A stretch of 64,000 nucleotides of DNA from Macrostomum hystrix (Eukaryota; Platyhelminthes; Macrostomidae): assembly GCA_950097015.1 (NCBI GenBank), contig CATNEN010000038.1, forward strand, positions 12,766,001 through 12,830,000, given 5' to 3'. Under the pieces are notes generated by a model that was given only the letters and a program-made list of their open reading frames with translations, was not told the DNA's origin and searched no databases. Both the position numbers and the translations under genes were made by a program. Below are positions 20,249 to 30,800 of this stretch, piece by piece. The number at the start of each line of letters is the position of its first letter. Positions within the stretch are counted from its first letter, which is position 1.

Positions 20249-22719
20249 ATGCTGTTGTTGACTTCTAGTAGCGGAGCCTTCGTCCTTGCCCTTCTAGTCC
20301 TGGTTTTTATTGATCACCCTAGCCAATCGCATGCGTCTCCGGCCAATAAGGCGGCGGCGGCTTCGGCTCAGAGTCTTAACATTAACGGCCAGCCAATCAG
20401 AATCGATCGCGTCTATTTCAGCCAGCAGCCGCTACGCATTTTCTGCTGGCCAGGCGTCGCTCCGGTTGTCGCCGACAACTATTGGCCAACAATGTCCGCC
20501 CTTCCATTCGCCTTTCATAGCGCCGTTTTCCGAGTCTCCACTGGTCGCATCTCGGCTAGTTTGCCAGCTCCTCGACTATTCCTCGGCGCTAACGCCAGCG
20601 ACGTTGTCGACCGTGTTGAAGCGGCCGAAGCCTCGCTGCTTCGCTGGCTCCTACTGCCTGCTGTCTTCGGCGACACCGGCAGCCATTGTTTCGAGCCGCT
20701 GGCGACTGCTCAACGCGCATATCTGGGACCAATGGCATTGCCGCTGCCGCTGCTGCAGCCGGCCTGCGTGGGAGTGCTGATTGATAAAAAACTGGAAAGC
20801 GAAGATGATGCAAATCTCAATGGTTGGTTCAATGTGGATGCTAAATCCTGGTGTTGTAAATTATGGGATTCCTTATCTTGGGATTCTAAATCCTGGAATT
20901 CTAAACCATGGGATTCTAAATCCTGGGATTCGACTCTAAATCTGGAATTCTAAACCCTGGAATTCGACTCTAAATCTGTGATTATATTCTAAATCCGGAA
21001 TTCTAAATCTGGGATTCTAAATCTTGATTGTTCCATCTTTGTTCATCCAACTTCAGCTGCTTACTTCGTGCGCGTCGATTTCGGCCTGAGCCTACTTCGC
21101 TTGGCCACGTTCGCTTTCGGCTGCTGCTTGCTGGCCTGGGCGCCCAACCTCAGTCGTCGGGCGACTTTTCGCTATACCGGCGGCGCACTGGCGGGCGTAC
21201 TTTTATCGGCCGCTTTGCTGGTGCTGCTGCTCAACCGCCTGCTGCCTTTGCGTCGCCTGCTGTGGCCACTGCTGGTGGCTAGTGCCGCAGGCGCCGGCGC
21301 AATCTGGACCTTCATCACCGCGCACGCGGCCCAGCTAGCCGAGCGGCATCGGACGGCTCTGGCTGCTTATGTGGGCGGCTCTGTCTGTCTCTCCCTGGCC
21401 GTCTGCTATTGGATGGGTCCGCTGACTAATCCGAGAACGTTTCGCCTATTAGAGATGGTGTTGCGGGCTGTGGCTCTGCTGTGCATGACTGCCGCATGTC
21501 AGGTGAGATGCTCATTTACTTAAATCCTCTCCTTTAACTATTCTCTGATCCCACTATTTAGTCCTTGGTAACAGAATTGCCCGCCTTCTCCAACTTTCGA
21601 CTCTGCCGCAGTTCTGGCAAGTTTCCGTCCTGACCGCCGCCGCTGTCCTCCTGCGTCCCTGGATAATCACTGTTGTCGTCGTTGCCACCTCCGTCGGCCC
21701 TCTGGCCGCGTCGTCTCCGTCTGGCCTTCGTCGTTCGCTATGGCAACGCCTGGAGCCGGCCTTCTGGCGCTGGTGTCCCCGCCGGCTGCGGCCGCTTCAC
21801 CGACGCCGCCGACTAACTCGGGCCGAATTCGCCAGGCAGGGTCGGCGGTGCACCGAGGATGCCCTGGCCGAGCTGCGGCGACACTGCGCCAGCCCCGACT
21901 GCGACGCCTGGCGGGTCAGCGCCCGGCTCAGAAACCCGGCTGAGTTTGCCCAGTTTGTGCAGGTGCGACTTCTAGTGCATTCGGCTAATAGTACATTTGT
22001 TATTATTGTTTGCTGTTTGTGTACCCAGTAAGATTGATTTGATATAACAGATAGCAGACTGCCGCATGTGAGACAGGAATAAGAGATAGACTACCACAGG
22101 TAAAACACGGATAGAATTTCGACAGCAACAGGTATAACAAGTAGACTGCAACAGGTGAGACAGGTATAATAGGTAGACTGCAACAGGTGAGACAGGTATA
22201 ACAGGTAGACTGCAACAGGTGAGACAGGTATAACAGGTAGAATGCAACAGGCATGACAGGTAGAATGCAACAGGTGAGACAGGTATGACAGGTAGAATGC
22301 AACAGGTGAGACAGGTATAACAGGTAGACTGCAACAGGTGAGACAGGTATAACAGGTAGACTGCAACAGGTGAGACAGAAGCACTGAAATCGTTCTCCCG
22401 TCCCGCACTCCAGGGCGGGAGTCACCTGCAATCTCTGCTGGATTCGGCCGACTTATCGTCAGACAGCGATCAAGACAGCGAGGCGAGGGCGGTTGCTAAG
22501 GGCACTCCGAGCAAAGCCCAGGTGCAGAGGCGCTCCCTGGCAACCCCATCAGGCGACCTTCGCACCCCAGTTGCTAATGGCAACGGCCGTGTGAATTCTG
22601 CGGTTTTTAGAAGTGTCGGCAGTCGAACATCATCAACAGTGCTGTTGCCTAGGGAAGCGCCGTCTATTGACGATTCTGACAGCTCATTATCGGCTTCTGA
22701 TGCCTCGCTAACCGATTAG
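20249..22719 (+). CDS. NEMP1: Nuclear envelope integral membrane protein (NEMP family)
   Basis: Four exons: about 20249-20822 (exact donor unresolved), 21057-21494 (donor CAG/GTGAGA), 21612-21962 (acceptor GCCGCAG, donor CAG/GTGCGA) and 22414-22719 (acceptor CTCCAG). The start follows a good acceptor-like tract (CTGCCCTTGCAG at 20223). Residues 1-29 are a signal peptide. Exon 1 encodes the lumenal domain with Cys residues and an N-glycosylation site (NAS). Exons 2-3 encode about five transmembrane helices starting VDFGLSLLRLATFAFGCC, with the family-typical Y-T-G-G motif and CYWMGPL. Then the nucleoplasmic signature follows: LTRAEFARQGRRCTEDALA and CASPDCDAW, continued over the last junction as FAQFVQ-GGSHL. 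NEMPs sit in the inner nuclear membrane, link to emerin/lamina and Ran, and support nuclear-envelope stiffness and fertility. The C-terminal tail is Ser/Asp-rich. Introns 1 and 3 carry minisatellites. Confidence 0.86.
20845..21030. repeat. GGATTCTAAATCCTG repeat in NEMP intron 1
   Basis: About ten imperfect copies of a 16-18 base unit (GGGATTCTAAATCCTGG) between exons 1 and 2. The array keeps the exon 1 frame open to about 20953, which hides the real donor site. Confidence 0.75.
22105..22382 (+). repeat. CAGGTGAGACAGGTATAACAGGTAG minisatellite in NEMP intron 3
   Basis: About eight copies of a unit of about 33 bases made of CAACAGGTGAGACAGGT followed by ATAACAGGTAGACTG. Each unit holds three CAG/GT splice-donor cores (CAGGTGAG, CAGGTATA, CAGGTAGA) in the sense orientation of the gene. 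The array starts about 140 bases after the true donor and ends about 30 bases before the acceptor. Confidence 0.9.
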
Positions 22720-23261
22720 AATTGGGAATTGCTTACTAATTGGGATTTACTGCAATTTTTTAATCGGTGCCATAATTGGCGCATTTAAAAATCAAATCAT
22801 GATCATTCTATGTCGTAAATTATTTTTTGTCGCACTGTTATACATTTTCAATTTTCTAAAAGCATAAATAAAAATGTAATATTTATGCTTATGGTGTTAT
22901 TTTAGTAATATGCTACTCATTTAATTATATTTTGTTAATTATCAATTTAATAACTACTCGCACTTCACTAAAATCTGAGCAATATTCGTATTTTTGCGAA
23001 CGTCTACAATTGTAAATATGCGATGTGCAGTCATGTTTAACAAGCATTTATAGCATGCGCTAACTTGTGCATTTGTCTGAGATTGTAGAGAACGAACTGA
23101 ATTTTTTAAGTCTTAATAGCAGTTAGGAGTGCAGCTCAGTGACATCAGCGTCAAATACAATGTCGATTATTTATTTTTCTATTATCACTTTCCTGCTTAA
23201 CTTATTTTATTCTCCATCACACAAAGCATTGCGATTTCTAGACTTCGTAATTTGTACTTCA
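22720..23261. other. AT-rich spacer downstream of NEMP
   Basis: Probably the NEMP 3' UTR and terminator region; an AATAAA lies at about 22865-22870. No gene seen. Confidence 0.5.
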
Positions 23262-26200
23262 TCTCTCCCATGTGTCTTTAACTCTCCCTTGTGTCCTTAT
23301 CTCTCCCTTGTGTCCTTATCTCTCCCTTGTGTCCTTATCTCTCCCTTGTGTCCTTATCTCTCCCTTGTGTCCTTATCTCTCCCTTGTGTCCTTATCTCTC
23401 CCTTGCGCCTTCATCTCTCCCGTGTGTCTTCATCTCTCCCCGTGTCTTTAACTCTCCCTTGTGTCCTTATCTCTCCCTTCTGTCCTTATCTCTCCCTTGT
23501 GTCCTTATCTCTCCCGTGTGTCTTCATCTCTCCCCGTGTCTTTAACTCTTCCTTGTGTCTTTAACTCTCCCTGTGTCTTTAACTCTCCCTGTGTCTTTAA
23601 CTCTCCCTTATGTCTTTAACTCTCCCTTATGTCTTTAACTCTCCCTTGTGTCCTTATCTCTCCCGTGTGTCTTCATCTCTCCCCGTGTCTTTAACTCTCC
23701 CTTGTGTCCTTATCTCTCCCGTGTGTCTTCATCTCTCCCCGTGTCTTTAACTCTTCCTTGTGTCTTTAACTCTTCCTTGTGTCTTTAACTCTCCCTGTGT
23801 CTTTAACTCTTCCTTGTGTCTTTAACTCTCCCTGTGTCTTCATCTCTCCCTGTGTCTTCATCTCTCCCGTGTCTTTAACTCTCCCTTGTCTTTAACTCTC
23901 CCTTGTCTTTAACTCTCCCTTGTGTCCTTATCTCTCCCTGTGTCTTCATCTCTCCCGTGTCTTTAACTCTCCCTTGTCTTTAACTCTCCCTTGTGTCCTT
24001 ATCTCTCCCTTCTGTCCTTATCTCTCCCTTCTGTCCTTATCTCTCCCTTGTGTCCTTATCTCTCCCTTCTGTCCTTATCTCTCCCTTGTGTCCTTATCTC
24101 TCCCTTCTGTCCTTATCTCTCCCTTGTGTCCTTATCTCTCCCTTCTGTCCTTATCTCTCCCTTGTGTCCTTATCTCTCCCTTCTGTCCTTATCTCTCCCG
24201 TGTGTCTTCATCTCTCCCCGTGTCTTTAACTCTTCCTTGTGTCTTTAACTCTCCCTGTGTCTTTAACTCTCCCGTGTCTTTAACTCTCCCTGTGTCTTTA
24301 ACTCTTCCTTGTGTCTTTAACTCTCCCTGTGTCTTTAACTCTCCCTGTGTCTTTAACTCTTCCTTGTGTCTTTAACTCTCCCTGTGTCTTCATCTCTCCC
24401 TGTGTCTTCATCTCTCCCGTGTCTTTAACTCTCCCTTGTCTTTAACTCTCCCTTGTGTCCTTATCTCTCCCTTCTGTCCTTATCTCTCCCTTGTGTCCTT
24501 ATCTCTCCCTTCTGTCCTTATCTCTCCCTTGTGTCCTTATCTCTCCCTTCTGTCCTTATCTCTCCCGTGTGTCTTCATCTCTCCCCGTGTCTTTAACTCT
24601 TCCTTGTGTCTTTAACTCTCCCTGTGTCTTTAACTCTTCCTTGTGTCTTTAACTCTCCCTGTGTCTTTAACTCTCCCTGTGTCTTTAACTCTCCCTGTGT
24701 CTTTAACTCTTCCTTGTGTCTTTAACTCTCCCTGTGTCTTCATCTCTCCCTGTGTCTTCATCTCTCCCGTGTCTTTAACTCTCCCTTGTCTTTAACTCTC
24801 CCTTGTCTTTATCTCTCCCTTGTGTCCTTATCTCTCCCTTCTGTCCTTATCTCTCCCTTGTGTCCTTATCTCTCCCTTCTGTCCTTATCTCTCCCTTGTG
24901 TCCTTATCTCTCCCTTCTGTCCTTATCTCTCCCCTGTGTCTTCATCTCTCCCATGTGTCTTCATCTCTCCCTTTTGTCTTCATCTCTCCCTTTTGTCTTC
25001 ATCTCTCCCTTTTGTCTTCATCTCTCCCATGTGTCTTCATCTCTCCCATGTGTCTTCATCTCTCCCGTGTGTCTTCATCTCTCCCATGTGTCTTCATCTC
25101 TCCCTTTTGTCTTCATCTCTCCCTTTTGTCTTCATCTCTCCCTGTGTCTTCATCTCTCCCATGTGTCTTCATCTCTCCCATGTGTCTTCATCTCTCCCTG
25201 TGTCTTCATCTCTCCCATGTGTCTTCATCTCTCCCATGTGTCTTCATCTCTCCCATGTGTCTTTAACTCTCCCTGTGTCTTCATCTCTCCCATGTGTCTT
25301 CATCTCTCCCTTTTGTCTTCATCTCTCCCTTTTGTCTTCATCTCTCCCTTTTGTCTTCATCTCTCCCTGTGTCTTCATCTCTCCCATGTGTCTTCATCTC
25401 TCCCATGTGTCTTCATCTCTCCCATTTGTCTTCATCTCTCCCTGTGTCTTCATCTCTTCCATGTGTCTTCATCTCTCCCATGTGTCTTCATCTCTCCCTT
25501 TTGTCTTCATCTCTCCCTGTGTCTTCATCTCTCCCATGTGTCTTTAACTCTCCCTGTGTCTTCATCTCTCCCTTTTGTCTTCATCTCTCCCTTTTGTCTT
25601 CATCTCTCCCTTTTGTCTTCATCTCTCCCATGTGTCTTCATCTCTCCCATGTGTCTTCATCTCTCCCTTTTGTCTTCATCTCTCCCTTTTGTCTTCATCT
25701 CTCCCTTTTGTCTTCATCTCTCCCATGTGTCTTCATCTCTCCCATGTGTCTTCATCTCTCCCGTGTGTCTTCATCTCTCCCATGTGTCTTCATCTCTCCC
25801 TTTTGTCTTCATCTCTCCCTTTTGTCTTCATCTCTCCCTGTGTCTTCATCTCTCCCATGTGTCTTCATCTCTCCCATGTGTCTTCATCTCTCCCTGTGTC
25901 TTCATCTCTCCCATGTGTCTTCATCTCTCCCATGTGTCTTCATCTCTCCCTTTTGTCTTCATCTCTACCTTTTGTCTTCATCTCTCCCTGTGTCTTTAAC
26001 TCTCCCTGTGTCTTCATCTCTCCCGTGTGTCATCATCTCTCCCATGTGTCTTTAACTCTCCCTGTGTCTTCATCTCTCCCGTGTCTTTAACTCTCCCTGT
26101 GTGTCTTTAACTCTTCCTTGTGTCTTCATCTCTCCCTGTGTCTTTAACTCTCCCTTGTGTCCTTATCTCTCCCTTGCGCCTTCATTTCTCCCTTTTGTCT

Positions 26201-26690
26201 TCATCTCTCCCTTTTGTCTTCATCTCTCCCTTTTGTCTTCATCTCTCCCTTTTGTCTTCATCTCTCCCGTGTCTTTAACTCTCCCATGTGTCTTTAACTC
26301 TCCCATGTGTCTTTAACTCTCCCTTATGTCTCTAACTCTCCCTGTGTCTTTAACTCTTCCTTGTGTCTTTAACTCTCCCTGTGTCTCTAACTCTCCCGTG
26401 TGTCTTAAACTCTCCCTGTGTCTTCATCTCTCCCTTGTGTCTTTAACTCTCCCTGTGTCTTCATCTCTCCCTTGTGTCTTTAACTCTCCCTTGTCTTTAA
26501 CTCTCCCTTGTGTCTTTAACTCTCCCAATGTGTCTTCATCTCTCCCTTGTGTCTTTAACTCTCCCTGTGTCTTCATCTCTCCCTTGTGTCTTTAACTCTC
26601 CCTGTGTCTTCATCTCTCCCTTGTGTCTTTAACTCTCCCTTGTCTTTAACTCTCCCCTGTGTCTTCATCGGTCCCTTGTGTCTTCATATC
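23262..26690. repeat. 3.4 kb satellite of 18-19 bp pyrimidine-rich units
   Basis: A long tandem array with unit CTCTCCCTTGTGTCCTTAT (19 bases) and variants CTTCATCTCTCCCATGTGT and CTTTAACTCTCCCTGTGT. The variants are ordered: CCTTAT units dominate the left, CTTTAA units the middle, and CTTCAT with CCATGTGT or CCTTTTGT units the right, with higher-order blocks (for example 23990-24380 and 24450-24790 are near copies). It is open in all three plus frames, giving long Leu/Ser/Pro frames that are not genes. Confidence 0.97.
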
Positions 26691-27884
26691 CGACCCTGCC
26701 TTTTCCCTCTGCCTGTCTTCACATCTCCCCCTGTCTGTCTCTTTCTACAATCTTGGGTTAATCCAAGTCCTTCAAGGGGCTTAAGAAAAAGAATCGCAAC
26801 ACATTGAATACAGTTTAAATATTTTTAATACCTTTTTAGCTGAATATTTCTAGAGGAAAATCACAAAATAATCTGTAAACTGCTTGTTTAAATAGCTCGC
26901 GTGTGACAGAGTATTGCCGGAGATATGATTTGGTGGGTGTCTTTAGCGCAGGTGTACAATAAAGTGGTTAATACTAAAAAAGCGCATTAACAGTTGTCGC
27001 TAATAATATCGAGTCACAACAGCTAGAGTTAAAACTCAGCATCATTATTATTTTGTCTAATTTGATTTAAAAAAGTTGCCAAAAACTACGACAGATAATG
27101 CATTTTGACTAGACAAGCTCTTTCAATACAACAACAAATCTATAAAATATTTGCAACGATGCACGAGTAAAACTGTTTAAAATGTCTTGTCATATGCTGC
27201 ATCACAATTAAAGGGACATTGCAATTAAGAAAGCTTTAGCATAAAAACATATCCACTCTAGTTGGTCATATTGTGTATATGCGTATCAGTACAGTGGCAC
27301 AGACGCTGCTACTATTTCATGTAGTCTTAAGGCTGTGTACAGAGGTTTAGTCCATGGACTCAAGGAACTGACAGCGGTTGGAAGTCCTAAGCTCGAACCC
27401 ATGATTTACAAGTTTGAAACCGTTCATTTGGAATACCTTGGAATATCCAAAATAACTAAAAATTTAAGTACGTACTCCAGGCCGCCTAAAGGAACTGCTA
27501 TCTTAATTCTGCGAATCAAATCATTTAAAAAAATCTCTTTAAACACTCAACAGATACAATTGAAATTTGTTACGTCAACTAAAAAATCGATTGATTTCAA
27601 ATATAAAAATAAATACACGTTTAAGATATTTTATGACACGCGGGCCAGAGTTGAAGGAAATCTACAAATAAAAAAAGCTATTGTGAGTAAAAAAGCTGCT
27701 ATTTAAAGACAGCTAGAGAGGAGAGGCTGGGACTGGTAAAACTGGTGGAGACAGAATTTCATAATAAATAATCAAATAGAAACAGCTAGAAACAATGAGG
27801 TCGGTAGGCTTAAAGAGGTCCCCTATTTAAACCTTCAGGAGCACGCAACCAGGCGGGTGGTACAAGCCAGTGTCTTCATCCTTA
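26691..27884. other. Spacer between the satellite and the INPP5A 3' end
   Basis: AT-rich. An open frame at about 27371-27706 is Lys/Ile-rich with no recognisable motif and AT-biased codons; it is not accepted as a gene. The left part (26820-27300) holds nothing recognised. Confidence 0.45.
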
Positions 27885-30800
27885 CTACACAGCAGTCTCC
27901 CTGAACACGCAGATGGTGGTGCCGTCGCGGCGAACGTGGGCGTAGACGGCCCCGTTCCTCTCGGTAAGCTTCACTTGGACGCCGGGCTGGTCCATCAGCC
28001 GGCTGAGCAGCGGTGGTCCCGGCAGGTCGGCTGGGTCCAGGCAGCACCCGGTCGCGTCCTCTGCAGACAGAAGTAGGGGGCGCAAGGACTGTATGACCTG
28101 CGTACGTCCGATACTTTGAGTGGGAGCTGTTTTTTGCACCGTTCTTTGTCGATAAAGTAGTGGTACTGCTGTCTTCCCCCACCTGCTCACTCTCTGACCA
28201 CCTCTTCACTCTGCCCATCTGCTCTCTCTGCCCACCTCTTCACTCTGCCCATCTGCTCTCTCTGCCCATCTGCTCTCTCTCCCCACCTCTTCACTCTGCC
28301 CATCTGCTCTCTCTGCCCACCTCTTCACTCTGCCCATCTGCTCTCTCTGCCCATCTGCTCACTCTCTGCCCACTGCTCTCTCTGCCCATCTGCTCTCTCT
28401 GCCCACCTCTTCACTCTGCCCACCTCTTCACTCTGCCCATCTGCTCTCTCTGCCCACCTCTTCACTCTGCCCATCTGCTCTCTCTGCCCATCTGCTCTCT
28501 CTGCCCACCTCTTCACTCTGCCCATCTGCTCTCTCTGCCCATCTGCTCACTCTCTGCCCACTGCTCTCTCTGCCCATCTGCTCTCTCTGCCCACCTCTTC
28601 ACTCTGCCCACCAGCTCACTCTCTGCGCACCAGCTCACTCTCTGCCCAACTGCTCACTCTGCGCACCAGCTCACTCTCTGCCCAACTGCTCACTCTCTGC
28701 GCACCAGCTCACTCTCTGCGCACCAGCTCACTCTCTGCCCAACTGCTCACTCTCTGCTCACCTGCTCACTCCCCATTGTATAAAAAGCAGCAGTCAAGTT
28801 CATGGCATTTTAGGAGAAGAAAACTGAGTAACCCAATACAAATATTCTGACTAAAGAGTTCAAGAACTGAAGCAACTTCCAGCAGCACTAGAATATTAAA
28901 GAGAGTCTGCTTTTGGTACCAAAGGAATATGCCTAATTTTATTAGGTCAGCTTCAGCTCGTGCATTTTATCGACGAGCAGTTTTCTAGTCAGTAAACGTC
29001 AAAAACAATTCCAGGAGTTACCTGATTGTATTCTACTGTAGGTTAGTATTCGCAGGAATTGTTCAGCTACAAGTTGCAAGTTTGGATCTGTCTTTAGTTT
29101 TAATTTCATTATATACTAAATCTGCCCCTAATAAATTTATGCCTCATCTAGCGGCAATCTTGACCAAATGAAATGCTTGATTCTATGCGGCATTGGTGAT
29201 TATTTTCAGAAGTGAAGCTTCCATTGTGTACAATTTAAAATGCAAAGTCAATTATAAGACAATTATTGTCAAAGAATGCTTTTAGCACAAAGAGGTGCGC
29301 TGAAAACAAAGTGGTTTTAGGTGATTTGCGATTTCTCAGCTCAAATTCTATATTTAGAACCGAACGTTACAATAATTTGTTTAAATTAGCTTGAGATAGG
29401 CGAGTAACAATTTAGTCAAGAACACTCAAATACACAAAAATTGCTGATGCACGAGCCCAGGGCAACTAAAACGGAGTCAAACATACCCAACGCGCACTCA
29501 CAGCAATAATCATTGATACTGCTGCTACCTTTGAGAACGACTCAGAAAACATTATGACATTTATGACATAAGTGACTGAGAAGGAGAAACAGACTACAAG
29601 GAGCCAGAGGATGAGAAGAAGTCACAGAGGATGAGTAGGAGTGACAGAGGATGAGTAGGAGTGACAGAGGATGAGTAGGAGTGACAGAGGATGAGTAGGA
29701 GTGACAGAGGATGAGTAGGAGTGACAGAGGATGAGTAGGAGTGACAGAGGATGAGTAGGAGTGACAGAGGATGAGTAGGAGTGACAGAGGATGAGTAGGA
29801 GTCACAGAGGATGAGTAGGAGTGACAGAGGATGAGTAGGAGTGACAGAGGATGAGTAGGAGTGACAGAGGATGAGTAGGAGTGACAGAGGATGAGTAGGA
29901 GTGACAGAGGATGAGTAGGAGTGACAGACAGAAGATGAGATGGAGTGACAGAGTATTGGAGGCAGTGACTGAACTGCAATTTTTAAGGCAGCTAGTCTGA
30001 AACCAAAGAAAAGACACATTAAAGTAATAAAAAAATCATTCATAATTTCCTAGGGTCAATCATACATGTTAGGATTATACAACTGATTCCTATTGTTAGA
30101 AAATCTCTAAAGTACTTCATTGCGTCATGTAACTTAAAAAACTGGTAATAAAGAATGTGACACTCTACTTACAGTAGATCAGATGTTTAGCGAAAAATAA
30201 AAAGATCAATACTTGCTAATAAAAACAAAACCAATTTTGAAATGGTTGCGCAGCCTAATTATTCCCGAGCTGCAGGGAACAAACCTAGGCGGAGTCAGAG
30301 TTCATTGCGACTGCCTGAAACAGAGGTTTGAGCATTGTGTCACCTATTTTTTTAGAAAACTTAATACGAGCTATGCGATTTCTAATTAGTATGAAACAGA
30401 ACAGACAACAAAAATGTGCTATGGATTAAAATATGACGCAAACAAATTGCTTTTGCCTAGCAAAAAAATCAAAGTGGAATAGTTTATGATTCATGCAGTT
30501 AAGATTAAAGTTTATTTATTAATTATCTATAACTAGATCTGTTTCATCATCTAAATCTGTCCATAATAGCTCGTAGTAAAGCGTTGATATCAAATTTAAT
30601 TGAATAAAAACCCGATAAGAAATATTAAACTTAAAAAATTATAATTATCTAATCTCATCTATTCAAATCGAGATAATCAAAGCTATTAAAATCTACCAAA
30701 TCTAATCTATTGAAATCTACCAAATCTAATCTATTGAAATCTACCAAATCTAATATATTGAAATCTACCAAATCTAATCGATTGAAATCTACCAAATCTA

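Noticed and set aside
21972-22431. Minus-strand frames of Cys/Leu/Pro/Tyr repeats
   Set aside because: Antisense translation of the NEMP intron 3 minisatellite.
23291-26807. Long plus-strand frames rich in Leu, Ser, Pro, Cys, Val (up to 398 residues)
   Set aside because: They are translations of the 18-19 bp pyrimidine satellite, open in all three frames at once; no start context, splice pattern or domain.
27335-27706. 123-residue Lys/Ile-rich plus-strand frame
   Set aside because: AT-biased codons, no recognisable domain, no splice or start context different from random spacer.
28160-28783. 207-residue plus-strand frame of Ser/Leu/Cys/His repeats
   Set aside because: Translation of the minisatellite in the INPP5A last intron, antisense to the gene.
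29542-30043. Minus-strand frames with Leu-Ile-Leu-Cys-His-Ser repeats
   Set aside because: Translation of the 20-bp array AGTAGGAGTGACAGAGGATG; equal opening in several frames.
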